A stretch of 14,930 nt of DNA from Phycisphaerales bacterium UBA2218 (GCA_002327785.1 DCUI01000330.1:1-14930), one strand, 5' to 3'; shown: positions 1 to 7,544, numbered from the stretch's first letter. Made by a program: numbers and translations. Notes: generated from the sequence alone by a model not told the origin.

Positions 1-145
1 CCCCTCCAGTGAGAAATGCGGGTTAAGCTCGCTTTATACGGAGATTTACGACGGAAAGGGCGAAGGAGTCCTCGGTTGCTTTGAAACGAGTGGAGGGAGT
101 CCCGGGCCGCCGGGAATTGAGTGCCATCAAGCAAATTTTACCTGA
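1..145. other. non-coding stretch at the left edge
   Basis: I see no supportable gene here. A short minus-strand reading frame crosses the area but has no recognisable motif, no ribosome binding site, and runs through the promoter-like sequence at 146-175. One small GC-rich inverted repeat is visible at 100-115 (six-base arms, four-base loop). It has no following T-tract, so it is at best a weak transcription end for a gene lying outside the window. Confidence 0.5.
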
Positions 146-175
146 TTGTCCGAGAAGGTACTTTATTTTTATACT
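146..175 (+). promoter_or_regulatory. sigma70-like promoter of the porin gene
   Basis: TTGTCC at 146-151 (four of six match TTGACA) is separated by 18 bases from TATACT at 170-175 (five of six match TATAAT). The A/T-rich run just before the -10 stands out in an otherwise GC-rich sequence. Transcription would begin near 182, giving a leader of about 150 bases before the barrel gene at 335. This is a pattern match only. Confidence 0.5.
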
Positions 176-243
176 GATCTGAGGCATGATAAGCCGATTA
201 ACAATAAAGACCTGTGATCGAGTCATTGCCATGGCGCATAGAA

Positions 244-303
244 GGCCGAGGTCCTTATGGAACGTGTGGTCCGGTTTGTCGGATGCCCTCGGCCGGTGGC
301 ATC
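244..303 (+). promoter_or_regulatory. leader with two competing hairpins
   Basis: GGCCGAGG (244-251) is the exact reverse complement of CCTCGGCC (287-294). GATGCC (282-287) is the exact reverse complement of GGCATC (298-303). Both pairings need base 287 and the second hairpin loop contains the right arm of the first, so the two structures are essentially mutually exclusive. They lie 20 to 90 bases ahead of the ribosome binding site of the barrel gene. It matches no riboswitch class that I recognise. A regulatory role is inferred. Confidence 0.3.
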
Positions 304-334
304 ACGTTAATCCGGGAGGATAAAGGAGAGACAA

Positions 335-1876
335 ATGAAGCACCAAGTGTGGAAGGCCGGATTGTTGATGGCGGCATTCACGGTGATCGCGGGCTCGGCC
401 GTGTTTGCTGCCGCCGGGACTGGGGCAACGAGTCAAACACCAGCGGCCGGCACTGCTACGCCTGCACCTGCACCCCCTGCGCACAAGGAGTTGTTCTGTC
501 CGGAACTCTGGAAGGCGTTCCACAACCCGACGTCCTGGTTGAGCATGGGACTCGATCTTCGATTTCGGATCGAGGCCGGGCAGAACTGGGATACTCTGAA
601 CGATGACAGCAACGCGCACAAGTGGTGGTATGAGCGCTATCGGACGCGGTGGTGGACCAAGTCGACCCTGAGTGACAACATCAGCTTCAACACCCGTCTC
701 GTATGGGAATTCCGCACCTACGACGAACCCCACGCGGTGCCCATCGCGGCGACGAACAGCTTCGAGAAGTACGATCGGAACATGGTCTGGGACGAAGCCC
801 TTTTCGACTGGTTCAACTTCAGCTTCCGAAACGTCGGCGGGCTGCCCCTGACGGCGACCCTCGGCCGCCAGGACATGATGTTTGGCGTCGGGTGGCTGGT
901 TCTTGACGCCACGCCGTTGGACGGTTCCCGCACGGTGGGTGGGTTCGATGCCGCTCGATTTACCTACGACTGGGCCGACGCGAGCAGCAAGATCGACTTC
1001 GCGTATATCAATCGGACGGCGGAATCCGACGCGTTCCTGGAGCCCATCGGCGACAAGGACCGGGCGTTGACGGAACAGGACGAGAACGCCGCCATCCTGT
1101 ATTTCACGAACACGTCGTTCAAACCCATGCAGTTAGAAGCATTTTTCATTTACAAGAATGATAACCCGATCGACGGCCAGACGACGCTGACCAACATCGC
1201 GCCATTCTGGGGCACGAAGGCCGAGACTTATACGTTCGGTGCGGCGGTGTCGGGGATTGCACAGGAGCACTGGAAGTATCGCGCCGAAGGGGCCATCCAG
1301 ATGGGCACGAGGCACGACCGCAGCCACACCCCCCCCTTCGAGGTCGGCGAAGAACGTGACATCAGCGCATTCGGCGTTCTTTCGAATCTGGAGTACTTGT
1401 TCAAGGATGCGCGTGAGAATGCCGTGCACGTGGGTTATGAGTACGCTTCCGGCGACGACCCCGGCAGCAGCGACAACGAGCAATTCGACCTGCTCTGGGG
1501 CGAGTGGCCGAGGTGGAGCGAATTGGTGATCTACACCTACTCCATGGAGACGGAAGTGTCCAACAACACGAACCTGCACCGCTTCAACGTAGGCCATCGG
1601 ATGAACCTGAACAAACAGTGGACGCTGAGCACGGATTACCACGCGTTGTGGGCGGATGAGCCGGGACAGCCTTGGAAGACGGGCCCGAATGGCATCAACG
1701 TCTCCGACGACCACAAGTTCCGGGGCTCTCTGATCACCTGTTGGGCCAGGTACAAGTTCAGCAGCCAGTTGTTCGGACACCTGCTGGGCGAGTACTTCAT
1801 TCCCGGCTCTTACTATGTGGAGCCGAGCGGCGACGATGCTTTCTTCTGCCGGTTCAATCTGGAGTATGTTTTCTAA
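335..1876 (+). CDS. outer-membrane beta-barrel protein, alginate-export family
   Basis: This is a 513-residue secreted protein. Residues 1-25 form a signal peptide (basic start, hydrophobic core, AVFA cleavage region), followed by a low-complexity Ala/Thr/Pro linker to about residue 48. The rest is rich in alternating aromatic and polar strands typical of a barrel, with family-like phrases such as RFRIEAGQNW, YRTRWW and LGRQDMMFG, and ends in a terminal phenylalanine (LEYVF), the usual outer-membrane assembly signal. It best fits the alginate-export (AlgE-like) barrel family, common in Planctomycetota and probably a diffusion channel for small organic anions or sugars; the name does not prove alginate transport. 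The start is supported by AAAGGAGAG at 322-330. It has its own promoter and a hairpin after the stop, so it is likely transcribed apart from the ior genes. A role in bringing aryl-acids to the downstream enzymes is possible but unsupported. Confidence 0.8.
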   Translation: MKHQVWKAGLLMAAFTVIAGSAVFAAAGTGATSQTPAAGTATPAPAPPAHKELFCPELWKAFHNPTSWLSMGLDLRFRIEAGQNWDTLNDDSNAHKWWYERYRTRWWTKSTLSDNISFNTRLVWEFRTYDEPHAVPIAATNSFEKYDRNMVWDEALFDWFNFSFRNVGGLPLTATLGRQDMMFGVGWLVLDATPLDGSRTVGGFDAARFTYDWADASSKIDFAYINRTAESDAFLEPIGDKDRALTEQDENAAILYFTNTSFKPMQLEAFFIYKNDNPIDGQTTLTNIAPFWGTKAETYTFGAAVSGIAQEHWKYRAEGAIQMGTRHDRSHTPPFEVGEERDISAFGVLSNLEYLFKDARENAVHVGYEYASGDDPGSSDNEQFDLLWGEWPRWSELVIYTYSMETEVSNNTNLHRFNVGHRMNLNKQWTLSTDYHALWADEPGQPWKTGPNGINVSDDHKFRGSLITCWARYKFSSQLFGHLLGEYFIPGSYYVEPSGDDAFFCRFNLEYVF

Positions 1877-1910
1877 GAAGGGCCTCGGTTCCTTTCACGC
1901 AGGAAGTCAC

Positions 1911-1953
1911 ACGGTTCGCCGGCGGGTTTTTCTTGAATCCGCCGGCGAACTGT
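1911..1953 (+). terminator. near-perfect inverted repeat after the porin gene
   Basis: Twelve-base perfect arms (1914-1925 and 1939-1950) extend to fifteen pairs if one G-T wobble is allowed, with a 13-base loop. The stem is very GC-rich and lies 35 bases past the barrel stop codon, so a transcription-terminating or mRNA-protecting hairpin is plausible. The T-run lies inside the loop, not after the stem, so it is not a classical intrinsic terminator. The repeat also overlaps the promoter of the next gene and could be a protein-binding operator instead. Confidence 0.5.
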
Positions 1954-1961
1954 CTTACAAT
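1933..1961 (+). promoter_or_regulatory. promoter of the ior operon, possibly leaderless
   Basis: TTGAAT at 1933-1938 and TACAAT at 1956-1961 are exactly 17 bases apart, the ideal sigma70 spacing. A start site about 7 bases past the -10 falls at 1968-1969, one or two bases before the iorA start codon at 1970. No convincing Shine-Dalgarno sequence precedes that codon. The -35 lies in the loop and the spacer in the right arm of the inverted repeat at 1911-1953, so occupancy or folding of that repeat could affect transcription. Confidence 0.55.
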
Positions 1962-1969
1962 CAGGCCCT

Positions 1970-3517
1970 ATGGCTAAGAAGAATTCTCTCAATCAGGCGT
2001 TGTTGTCCGGAAATGAAGCGCTGGCTCAGGGGGCCTATGAGGCGGGCCTGAGTGTGGCCTGCGCCTACCCGGGGACTCCCTCCACGGAGATCCTGGAGGT
2101 CCTGGCGGGGTTCCCGGAGATCGACGCCCAGTGGTCCGTGAATGAGAAGGTCGCGTTCGAAGTGGCCCTGGGCGCCGCGACGGCAGGGGCTCGCAGTCTG
2201 TTCGCCTGCAAGCACGTGGGACTCAACGTCGCGATGGACCCGCTCATGACGGCTTCTTACACCGGCGTCCTGGCGGGCTTCGTTATCGTGGTCTGCGACG
2301 ACCCCGGTATGCACTCCTCTCAGAACGAGCAGGACACGCGGTGGGTGGCCCTCTATTCGAAGATGCCCATGCTCGAGCCGGCCAGTCCCGCCGAGGCAAG
2401 GGAATTCGTGAAAGAGGCCTTTGCGATGAGCGAACGCTTTGACACGCCCGTGATCTTGAGGATGACCACGCGGATCTCCCACACGAAGGAGAACGTAACG
2501 ATCGGGGAGCGAAAAGTCCCGGAGCGGCCGGCTTTCGAGAGAAACGCCGCGAAGTACGTCATGGTCCCCGGGCACGCCTACCAGCGGCACATCCTGGTGG
2601 AAAAACGGCTCGTAAAGCTCAAAGCCGTGGCGGAGCGAACCCGCCTGAACCGCATCGAGAAAGGCAACGGCAAGGTCGGATTCATCACGTCAAGCGTTGC
2701 CTACCAGTACCTGAAAGAGAATTACCCGGATGCCTCGTACCTGAAGCTCGGGATGAGCTATCCGTTCTGCGACGGCAAGATCCGTCAGTTCGCCAGAAAC
2801 GTCAAGAAGCTCGTCGTCGTGGAGGAGCTGGACCCCTTCATCGAAGAGCACGTCAAGACGTTGGGCGTCAAGGTTGCGGCCAAGGACCCGTCGTTCCGCA
2901 TCGGAGAGCTGACGCCGGAGTTGATCCCGGGCCTGGTGGCCGGCAAGGCGAAACGAGAGCAGCAAGCAGCGAAACGCAAGCCGCGTCTGTGCCCCGATTG
3001 TCCGCACTGGGCGTCGTTCGCCGCCCTCAAGAAGATCGACGCCTATGTGGCCGGCGATATCGGCTGCTACACGCTGGCCTGTCTGCCGCCCATGTCGGCA
3101 TTGCATTCGTGTCTGTGCATGGGGGCGGGGGTCACCTTCCACGAGGGCTGGCGCAAGGGCGCGCCGGGCAAGTGCATCGTCGGCGTTCTCGGCGATTCGA
3201 CGTTCATCCATTCGGGCATCACCGGGCTTATCAACGCCGCGTACAACAAGACCAAAGGCGTCATCATGATCCTGGACAACTCCACGACGGCCATGACCGG
3301 CGGCCAGCAGCACCCGGCCACCGGCCTGACCATCCGCAACGAGCCCACCAAGAAGCTCATCCTGGAGGATCTTTGCCGAGCGTGCGGCGCCGATCACGTC
3401 GACGTGGTCGATCCGAAGAACCTGGAGGAGTTCCGGGCGACCCTCGAGAAGCGAATTAATGAGGAGGCTCTGTCCGTGATCATTTCCAGGCATCCATGCA
3501 AGTTGCTCAGACGATAG
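1970..3517 (+). CDS. iorA: indolepyruvate ferredoxin oxidoreductase, alpha subunit, lacking the ferredoxin domain
   Basis: This 515-residue thiamine-diphosphate enzyme subunit oxidatively decarboxylates aryl-pyruvates (from tryptophan, phenylalanine or tyrosine) to aryl-acetyl-CoA, or runs in reverse with reduced ferredoxin. Family landmarks are the N-terminal pyrimidine-binding part with AYPGTPSTEI (32-41), a central domain, CPDCPH (341-346), GDIGCYTL (362-369) and the cofactor-binding GDSTF (408-412) through INAAYN (421-426). The usual protein is about 580-620 residues and ends in a domain with two 4Fe-4S clusters. Here the chain stops at SRHPCKLLRR, the point where that domain normally starts, and none of its cysteines are present. 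No ferredoxin motif is visible in other frames just downstream, so this is not an obvious frameshift. iorB begins 9 bases later. The start fits the usual family N-terminus, though no ribosome binding site is clear. Confidence 0.93.
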   Translation: MAKKNSLNQALLSGNEALAQGAYEAGLSVACAYPGTPSTEILEVLAGFPEIDAQWSVNEKVAFEVALGAATAGARSLFACKHVGLNVAMDPLMTASYTGVLAGFVIVVCDDPGMHSSQNEQDTRWVALYSKMPMLEPASPAEAREFVKEAFAMSERFDTPVILRMTTRISHTKENVTIGERKVPERPAFERNAAKYVMVPGHAYQRHILVEKRLVKLKAVAERTRLNRIEKGNGKVGFITSSVAYQYLKENYPDASYLKLGMSYPFCDGKIRQFARNVKKLVVVEELDPFIEEHVKTLGVKVAAKDPSFRIGELTPELIPGLVAGKAKREQQAAKRKPRLCPDCPHWASFAALKKIDAYVAGDIGCYTLACLPPMSALHSCLCMGAGVTFHEGWRKGAPGKCIVGVLGDSTFIHSGITGLINAAYNKTKGVIMILDNSTTAMTGGQQHPATGLTIRNEPTKKLILEDLCRACGADHVDVVDPKNLEEFRATLEKRINEEALSVIISRHPCKLLRR

Positions 3518-3525
3518 GTTGCACC

Positions 3526-4017
3526 ATGCCCAGACACGACAAAGTCTATAGTATCACCTTCGGCGGAATCGGCGGACAAGGGGTCCTGAAGGCATCGGAG
3601 ATCTGCAGTTGGGCGGCCATGTTCGCCGGATACCATGTGAAGAAATCCGAAGTCCACGGCATGGCCCAGCGGGGTGGCTCCGTCGAGTCGCACGTGCGGT
3701 TCGGCAAACGCGTGTACTCGCCTCTGGTCCCGGTCGGCGGCGCGGATGTCCTGGTCTGTTTTCATCAGGAAGAGCACCCCAGGCTCAAAGGCTTCCTCCG
3801 AGAGGACGGCGTCGATCTCACGGAGTACCTGGACAAGGTCAGCCAAGCCATCGACAATCCACAAGGTCTCAATACCTGTCTGGTCGGCGTGCTGTCCACC
3901 AGGCTGCCGATCCACGAAGAGCACTGGATGAAGGCCATTGAGACGGTTTTCAAAGGCAAAGGCGTCGAAGCAAACAAGAAGGTGTTCCTGGACGGAAGGA
4001 AGATGGGTCAATCATGA
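3526..4017 (+). CDS. iorB: indolepyruvate ferredoxin oxidoreductase, beta subunit
   Basis: At 163 residues, this is the small subunit that pairs with IorA. It shows the glycine-rich family signature GGIGGQG (13-19) and HGMAQRGGSV (44-53), both typical of the gamma/beta domain of 2-oxoacid:acceptor oxidoreductases. It is somewhat shorter than the usual 190-200 residues, with a trimmed C-terminus. I chose the ATG at 3526 over the in-frame ATG at 3496 because family members begin only a few residues before the glycine motif, and because 3526 lies just past the iorA stop with a TAGG in front. Its stop overlaps the next start by four bases (ATGA), indicating translational coupling to the ligase. 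It carries no iron-sulfur motif to make up for the domain missing from IorA. Confidence 0.9.
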   Translation: MPRHDKVYSITFGGIGGQGVLKASEICSWAAMFAGYHVKKSEVHGMAQRGGSVESHVRFGKRVYSPLVPVGGADVLVCFHQEEHPRLKGFLREDGVDLTEYLDKVSQAIDNPQGLNTCLVGVLSTRLPIHEEHWMKAIETVFKGKGVEANKKVFLDGRKMGQS

Positions 4018-5315
4018 TCTGGAAAGAGAACGTCGAGTGCGCAACCCCTGCGGATCTGAGGGGGTTGCAGTCGGTTCATCTCAAGAAGCTGATTCCCTAC
4101 ATCTATCAGAACTGTCCGGTCTACAAGCGGAAACTCGACGCCGCCGGGGTCAAGCCGGATCGCATCGAGTCCATCGATGATATCAAGAGGCTGCCGATTA
4201 CGACGAAAGAGGACATGCGGGACAACTACCCGTACGGCCTGTTCTCGGCTCCGCAGGACCGGATCACCGAGATTCACGTCTCCAGCGGCACGACAGGCAA
4301 CCCGACGCTCGTGGGGTACACGAAGGATGATATCAAGCTCTGGGGCGACGTCATGGCCCGTGCGTTTTGCTGCGCCGGGGCGGTGCCGGGCGACACGATC
4401 CAAATCGCCTACGGCTATGGCCTCTTCACCGGCGGCCTGGGCGCCCACTACGGGGCCCTGGAGATGGGACTTCGCATCCTCCCCACCTCTTCCGGCCAAA
4501 CCGCCCGCCAGCTCAAGCTCATGCAGGACTTCAAGCCGCGGATCATCGCCTGCACGCCCAGCTATGTCCTCTACATGGCGGAGGAAGCCAGGACTCTGGG
4601 CATCGATCCGGCCAAGGGCAACTGGAAGATCGGAGTCTTCGGGGCCGAGCCCTGGAGCGACTCGATGCGGCGAGAGATCGAGAGTATCTGGAATATGCTC
4701 GCCACGGACATCTACGGCCTGTCTGAGATCATCGGTCCGGGCGTTGCCCAGGAGTGCCAGCACAAGGACGGCCTGCACGTCTTCAGCGATGTGTTCTATC
4801 CCGAGATCATCGACCCGAAGACGGGCGAGCAGGTCCCCGAAGGCGAGGACGGCGAGTTGGTCATCACGACGCTGACCAAGCAGGGCATCCCGCTGATCCG
4901 CTACGGGACGCGGGACATCGTCAGCATCCGCTATGAGAAGTGCCGCTGCGGACGGACCAGTCCCCGGATTAGCAAGATCAAGGGCCGGACGGATGATATG
5001 ATCGTCGTGCGGGGGATCAACGTGTTCCCATCCCAAATCGAGCACGTGCTCGTCGGGATCGAGGGGACGCAGCCATACTACCAGATCGTCGTAGATCGCC
5101 AGGCGCACAAGCTCGATGAGGTCGAAGTTCTCGTCGAGGTCGAGCAGCGGTTCTTCTCCGATGAGATCAAGCAGCTCAACGTGATTCGCGACAAGATCCG
5201 GAAGGAAATCGAGAACGTGCTGTCGATCGGCGTCAAGGTGACGCTCGTCGAGCCCAAGACCATCGCGCGAAGCGAGGGCAAGGCCAAACGAATCGTGGAC
5301 AAGCGGGCACTGTAG
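4014..5315 (+). CDS. paaK: phenylacetate-CoA ligase, first copy
   Basis: This 433-residue cytosolic AMP-forming ligase activates phenylacetate or a similar aryl-acetate with ATP and CoA. Visible motifs are the phosphate-binding VSSGTTGNPT (89-98), the PaaK-specific YGYGLFTGGLGAHYGA (133-148), YGLSEI (234-239), RYGTRDI (296-302), CRCGRTSPR (310-318), the hinge region GRTDDMI (324-330) and the C-terminal EGKAKR (421-426) with the catalytic lysine. Length and motif order are complete. The product, aryl-acetyl-CoA, is also the product of the IorAB reaction, so the three proteins share one intermediate. Which acid (phenyl-, 4-hydroxyphenyl- or indole-acetate) is preferred cannot be read from the sequence. 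Confidence 0.93.
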   Translation: MIWKENVECATPADLRGLQSVHLKKLIPYIYQNCPVYKRKLDAAGVKPDRIESIDDIKRLPITTKEDMRDNYPYGLFSAPQDRITEIHVSSGTTGNPTLVGYTKDDIKLWGDVMARAFCCAGAVPGDTIQIAYGYGLFTGGLGAHYGALEMGLRILPTSSGQTARQLKLMQDFKPRIIACTPSYVLYMAEEARTLGIDPAKGNWKIGVFGAEPWSDSMRREIESIWNMLATDIYGLSEIIGPGVAQECQHKDGLHVFSDVFYPEIIDPKTGEQVPEGEDGELVITTLTKQGIPLIRYGTRDIVSIRYEKCRCGRTSPRISKIKGRTDDMIVVRGINVFPSQIEHVLVGIEGTQPYYQIVVDRQAHKLDEVEVLVEVEQRFFSDEIKQLNVIRDKIRKEIENVLSIGVKVTLVEPKTIARSEGKAKRIVDKRAL

Positions 5316-5324
5316 GGGTCGAAT

Positions 5325-5756
5325 ATGAAGATCACACAGATATCGGTATTCCTCGAAAACCGCAAGGGCAGGCTGTACGACGTGTGTTCGCTGCTGGGCA
5401 GCAACGGGGTGAACATTCGCGCGTTGACGATTGCCGAGACGGAGAGCTTCGGCGTCCTGCGGATCGTCGTGGACAAATCCGACGCGGCAATCAGACTGCT
5501 GCGGGAGAACCAGTTCGTCGCCAACTTCACGGACGTGGTGGCCATCGAGGTCCCGGACAAGCCCGGCGGCCTCGCCTCCATCCTCGAGCTCCTGTCCGAG
5601 CACGACGTGAACATCGAGTACATGTACGGGTTCGTCGAGAAGTTCAGCGACAAGGCGCTGCTCGTGATGCGGTTCGAGGACACGGACTTCGCGCAGCAGG
5701 TCCTGGCGAAGCAGCACATCCGCGTGGTCACGGAAAAGGATATTGAGGGCCTCTAA
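5325..5756 (+). CDS. double ACT-domain protein, first copy
   Basis: This 143-residue protein is made of two ACT folds and nothing else. The first repeat (about 3-65) has SVFLENRKGRL and VLRIVVDKS. The second (about 74-140) has VPDKPGGLASI, with the glycine-containing loop that binds ligand in ACT domains, then NVNIEYMYGFV. ACT domains bind amino acids and control enzymes of amino-acid metabolism. Stand-alone double-ACT proteins next to phenylacetate-CoA ligases are a known arrangement in anaerobes and archaea. AGGGG at 5314-5318 overlaps the ligase stop and serves as ribosome binding site. I infer that the protein lets the adjacent ligase respond to an aromatic amino acid; the ligand is not known. 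Confidence 0.88.
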   Translation: MKITQISVFLENRKGRLYDVCSLLGSNGVNIRALTIAETESFGVLRIVVDKSDAAIRLLRENQFVANFTDVVAIEVPDKPGGLASILELLSEHDVNIEYMYGFVEKFSDKALLVMRFEDTDFAQQVLAKQHIRVVTEKDIEGL

Positions 5757-5790
5757 GGGTGGATTGGTGATTTGTGGTGGTTGATCTTTG

Positions 5791-7101
5791 ATGGACGTCC
5801 CATTCTGGAATAGAGAAATCGAGACTGCCGAGCGGAGCCGCATCGAGCAGTTCCAGCTCCAGAGGCTACAGCACACAATTGGCTGGGCCCTCAAGACCGC
5901 CCTGTATCGCAAGCGGCTAAGCCAGGCGGGAATCAACTCGCCCGACGATATCCGGACTCTCGACGACCTGCGACGGATTCCGTTCACGACGAAGGACGAC
6001 CTGCGAGTGAGCTTTCCGAAGGGACACCTGGCCGTGGACATGAGCGAGGTCCTGCGGATTCACTCTTCCAGCGGCACCACGGGCATCCCCACCGTGATCT
6101 ACTACGCACGCGACGACGTGGACAACTGGACGGACCTGCTGGCCCGGAGCATCATCGGGACGGGGGCCACCTCGGCCGACGTGTTCCAGAATATGATGAC
6201 CTACGGCCTGTTCACGGGCGGACTGGGCCTGCACTACGGGGCCGAGCGCGTGGGCATGACCGTGATCCCCATCGGCGGCGGCAACACGAAGCGGCAGATC
6301 CAGACCATGAAGGATTTCCAGACCACCGTCTTACACGTCACGCCGAGCTACCTGCTGCATATCCATTCGAAGCTGGGCGAGGACGGGATATGCCGGGAGG
6401 ACCTGGCCCTGCGCAAGGCCTTCATCGGCGCCGAGCCGCACTCGGAAAACACACGGCGCAAGCTCCAGGATCTCCTGCAGATCGACGCGTACAACTCGTA
6501 CGGTCTCAGCGAGCTGAACGGTCCCGGCGTCGCCTTCGAGTGCGTCTGCAAGAAGGATATGCACGTCTGGGAGGATGCCTACATCGCCGAGGTTATCGAC
6601 CCCAAGACCGGCGAAGTCCTCAAGGATGGACAGGAGGGGGAACTCGTCCTGACAAACGTCGTCCGTCGTGCGACACCGATCCTGCGCTACCGCACGCGGG
6701 ACCTCGCGCTCCTTCATCCGGAAGGCTGCGATTGCGGCCGGACACATAGACGGCTGTCCAGAATCCTCGGTCGCACCGACGACATGCTCATCATCAACGG
6801 CGTCAACGTCTTCCCCTCCCAGATCGAGGAGAAGATCATGAAGATCCCCGAGGTGGCGACCAACTACCTGATCCACGTCGACAAAAAGGGCGCCCTGGAC
6901 CGCCTGACCGTCAAGGTCGAAATCTATCCGAAGCTGTTCCTGGGCGAGGTGTCGAAGCTCGAAGCGCTCAAGCATCGGATCGTCGAAGAACTGCGGGCGT
7001 CCATCACGATCAGTCCGGGCGTCGAGCTGCACGAGCCGGGATCGCTGCCCGTGTCCGAGGGGAAAGCCAAACGCGTGGTGGATGACCGGCCAAAGGACTG
7101 A
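5791..7101 (+). CDS. paaK: phenylacetate-CoA ligase, second copy
   Basis: This 436-residue paralogue of the ligase at 4014-5315 has all core motifs intact: SSSGTTGIPT (92-101), YGLFTGGLGLHYGAE (138-152), YGLSE (237-241), RYRTRD (299-304), CDCGR (313-317), GRTDDM (327-332) and EGKAKR (423-428). By eye the two copies agree at something under half of positions, so this is an old duplication or separate acquisition. The binding-pocket segment differs clearly: IPIGGGNT here (159-166) against PTSSGQT in the first copy. That suggests different aryl-acid preference. An in-frame TTG lies directly before the chosen ATG. The ribosome binding site is weak (GGTGG at 5776-5780) and a 34-base gap precedes the gene, the widest inside the run. 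Confidence 0.92.
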   Translation: MDVPFWNREIETAERSRIEQFQLQRLQHTIGWALKTALYRKRLSQAGINSPDDIRTLDDLRRIPFTTKDDLRVSFPKGHLAVDMSEVLRIHSSSGTTGIPTVIYYARDDVDNWTDLLARSIIGTGATSADVFQNMMTYGLFTGGLGLHYGAERVGMTVIPIGGGNTKRQIQTMKDFQTTVLHVTPSYLLHIHSKLGEDGICREDLALRKAFIGAEPHSENTRRKLQDLLQIDAYNSYGLSELNGPGVAFECVCKKDMHVWEDAYIAEVIDPKTGEVLKDGQEGELVLTNVVRRATPILRYRTRDLALLHPEGCDCGRTHRRLSRILGRTDDMLIINGVNVFPSQIEEKIMKIPEVATNYLIHVDKKGALDRLTVKVEIYPKLFLGEVSKLEALKHRIVEELRASITISPGVELHEPGSLPVSEGKAKRVVDDRPKD

Positions 7102-7109
7102 GGGGCTCT

Positions 7110-7544
7110 ATGGCGAAACAACTGACGATCTTCGTGGAGAACCGGGCCGGCAGGCTCAAATCGATCTCGGAGAACCTGCACAAGAACCACATCGACATTC
7201 GTGCCTTCACAATCCAGGATCGAGGCGACTACGGCCTGCTGAGGCTGATCGTGGACAAGCCTAATGATGCCTACCTGGCTCTGGCGGATGTGGGCTGTGC
7301 CTGCGCGCTCAAGGACGTGCTGGCGGTCTCCGTGCCGGACCAGCCGGGGAATTTCCACAAGCTGACCTCGGCCCTGGCGGCGAACAACGTCAACATCACC
7401 GATGCCTACGGATTCGTCCTGCAGCCGCACAAGACGGGTATCTGCTGCATGGAGATCGAGCAGTCGCAGTTGCCCAAAGCGGCCCAGATTGTCCGGGAGG
7501 CCGGATTCACGGTCCTTGAGGATGAGGAACTCTACAGCCTGTGA
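7110..7544 (+). CDS. double ACT-domain protein, second copy
   Basis: This 144-residue protein has the same architecture as the product of 5325-5756. Repeat one carries TIFVENRAGRL and LLRLIVDKP; repeat two carries VPDQPGNFHKL and NVNITDAYGFV. The shared phrases ENR-GRL, the IR-AF/LTI region, VPD-PG and YGFV mark the two ACT proteins as paralogues. Many other positions differ, including a cysteine pair (GCACALKD) and ICCMEIE found only here. It follows the second ligase by 8 bases with a GAGGGG ribosome binding site, so each ligase has its own ACT partner. I expect it to sense a different amino acid, or the same one at a different range. This is inferred from pairing, not seen. Confidence 0.88.
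   Translation: MAKQLTIFVENRAGRLKSISENLHKNHIDIRAFTIQDRGDYGLLRLIVDKPNDAYLALADVGCACALKDVLAVSVPDQPGNFHKLTSALAANNVNITDAYGFVLQPHKTGICCMEIEQSQLPKAAQIVREAGFTVLEDEELYSL

Noticed and set aside
23..232. 69-residue minus-strand frame at the left edge
   Set aside because: It has no ribosome binding site or recognisable motif and runs across a plausible promoter of the opposite strand.
3496..3525. Upstream ATG of iorB overlapping the end of iorA
   Set aside because: It adds ten residues before a normal family N-terminus. The ATG at 3526 lies better placed after the iorA stop, although the earlier start cannot be fully excluded.
3518..4017. A frameshifted ferredoxin domain after iorA
   Set aside because: The bases after the iorA stop encode iorB in all sensible readings and no clustered CxxCxxC motif appears in the other frames.
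4008..6041. 677-residue open frame on the minus strand opposite the ligase and ACT genes
   Set aside because: It spans several well-supported genes on the other strand and shows no family motif. Long antisense frames are expected in GC-rich genes with this codon bias.
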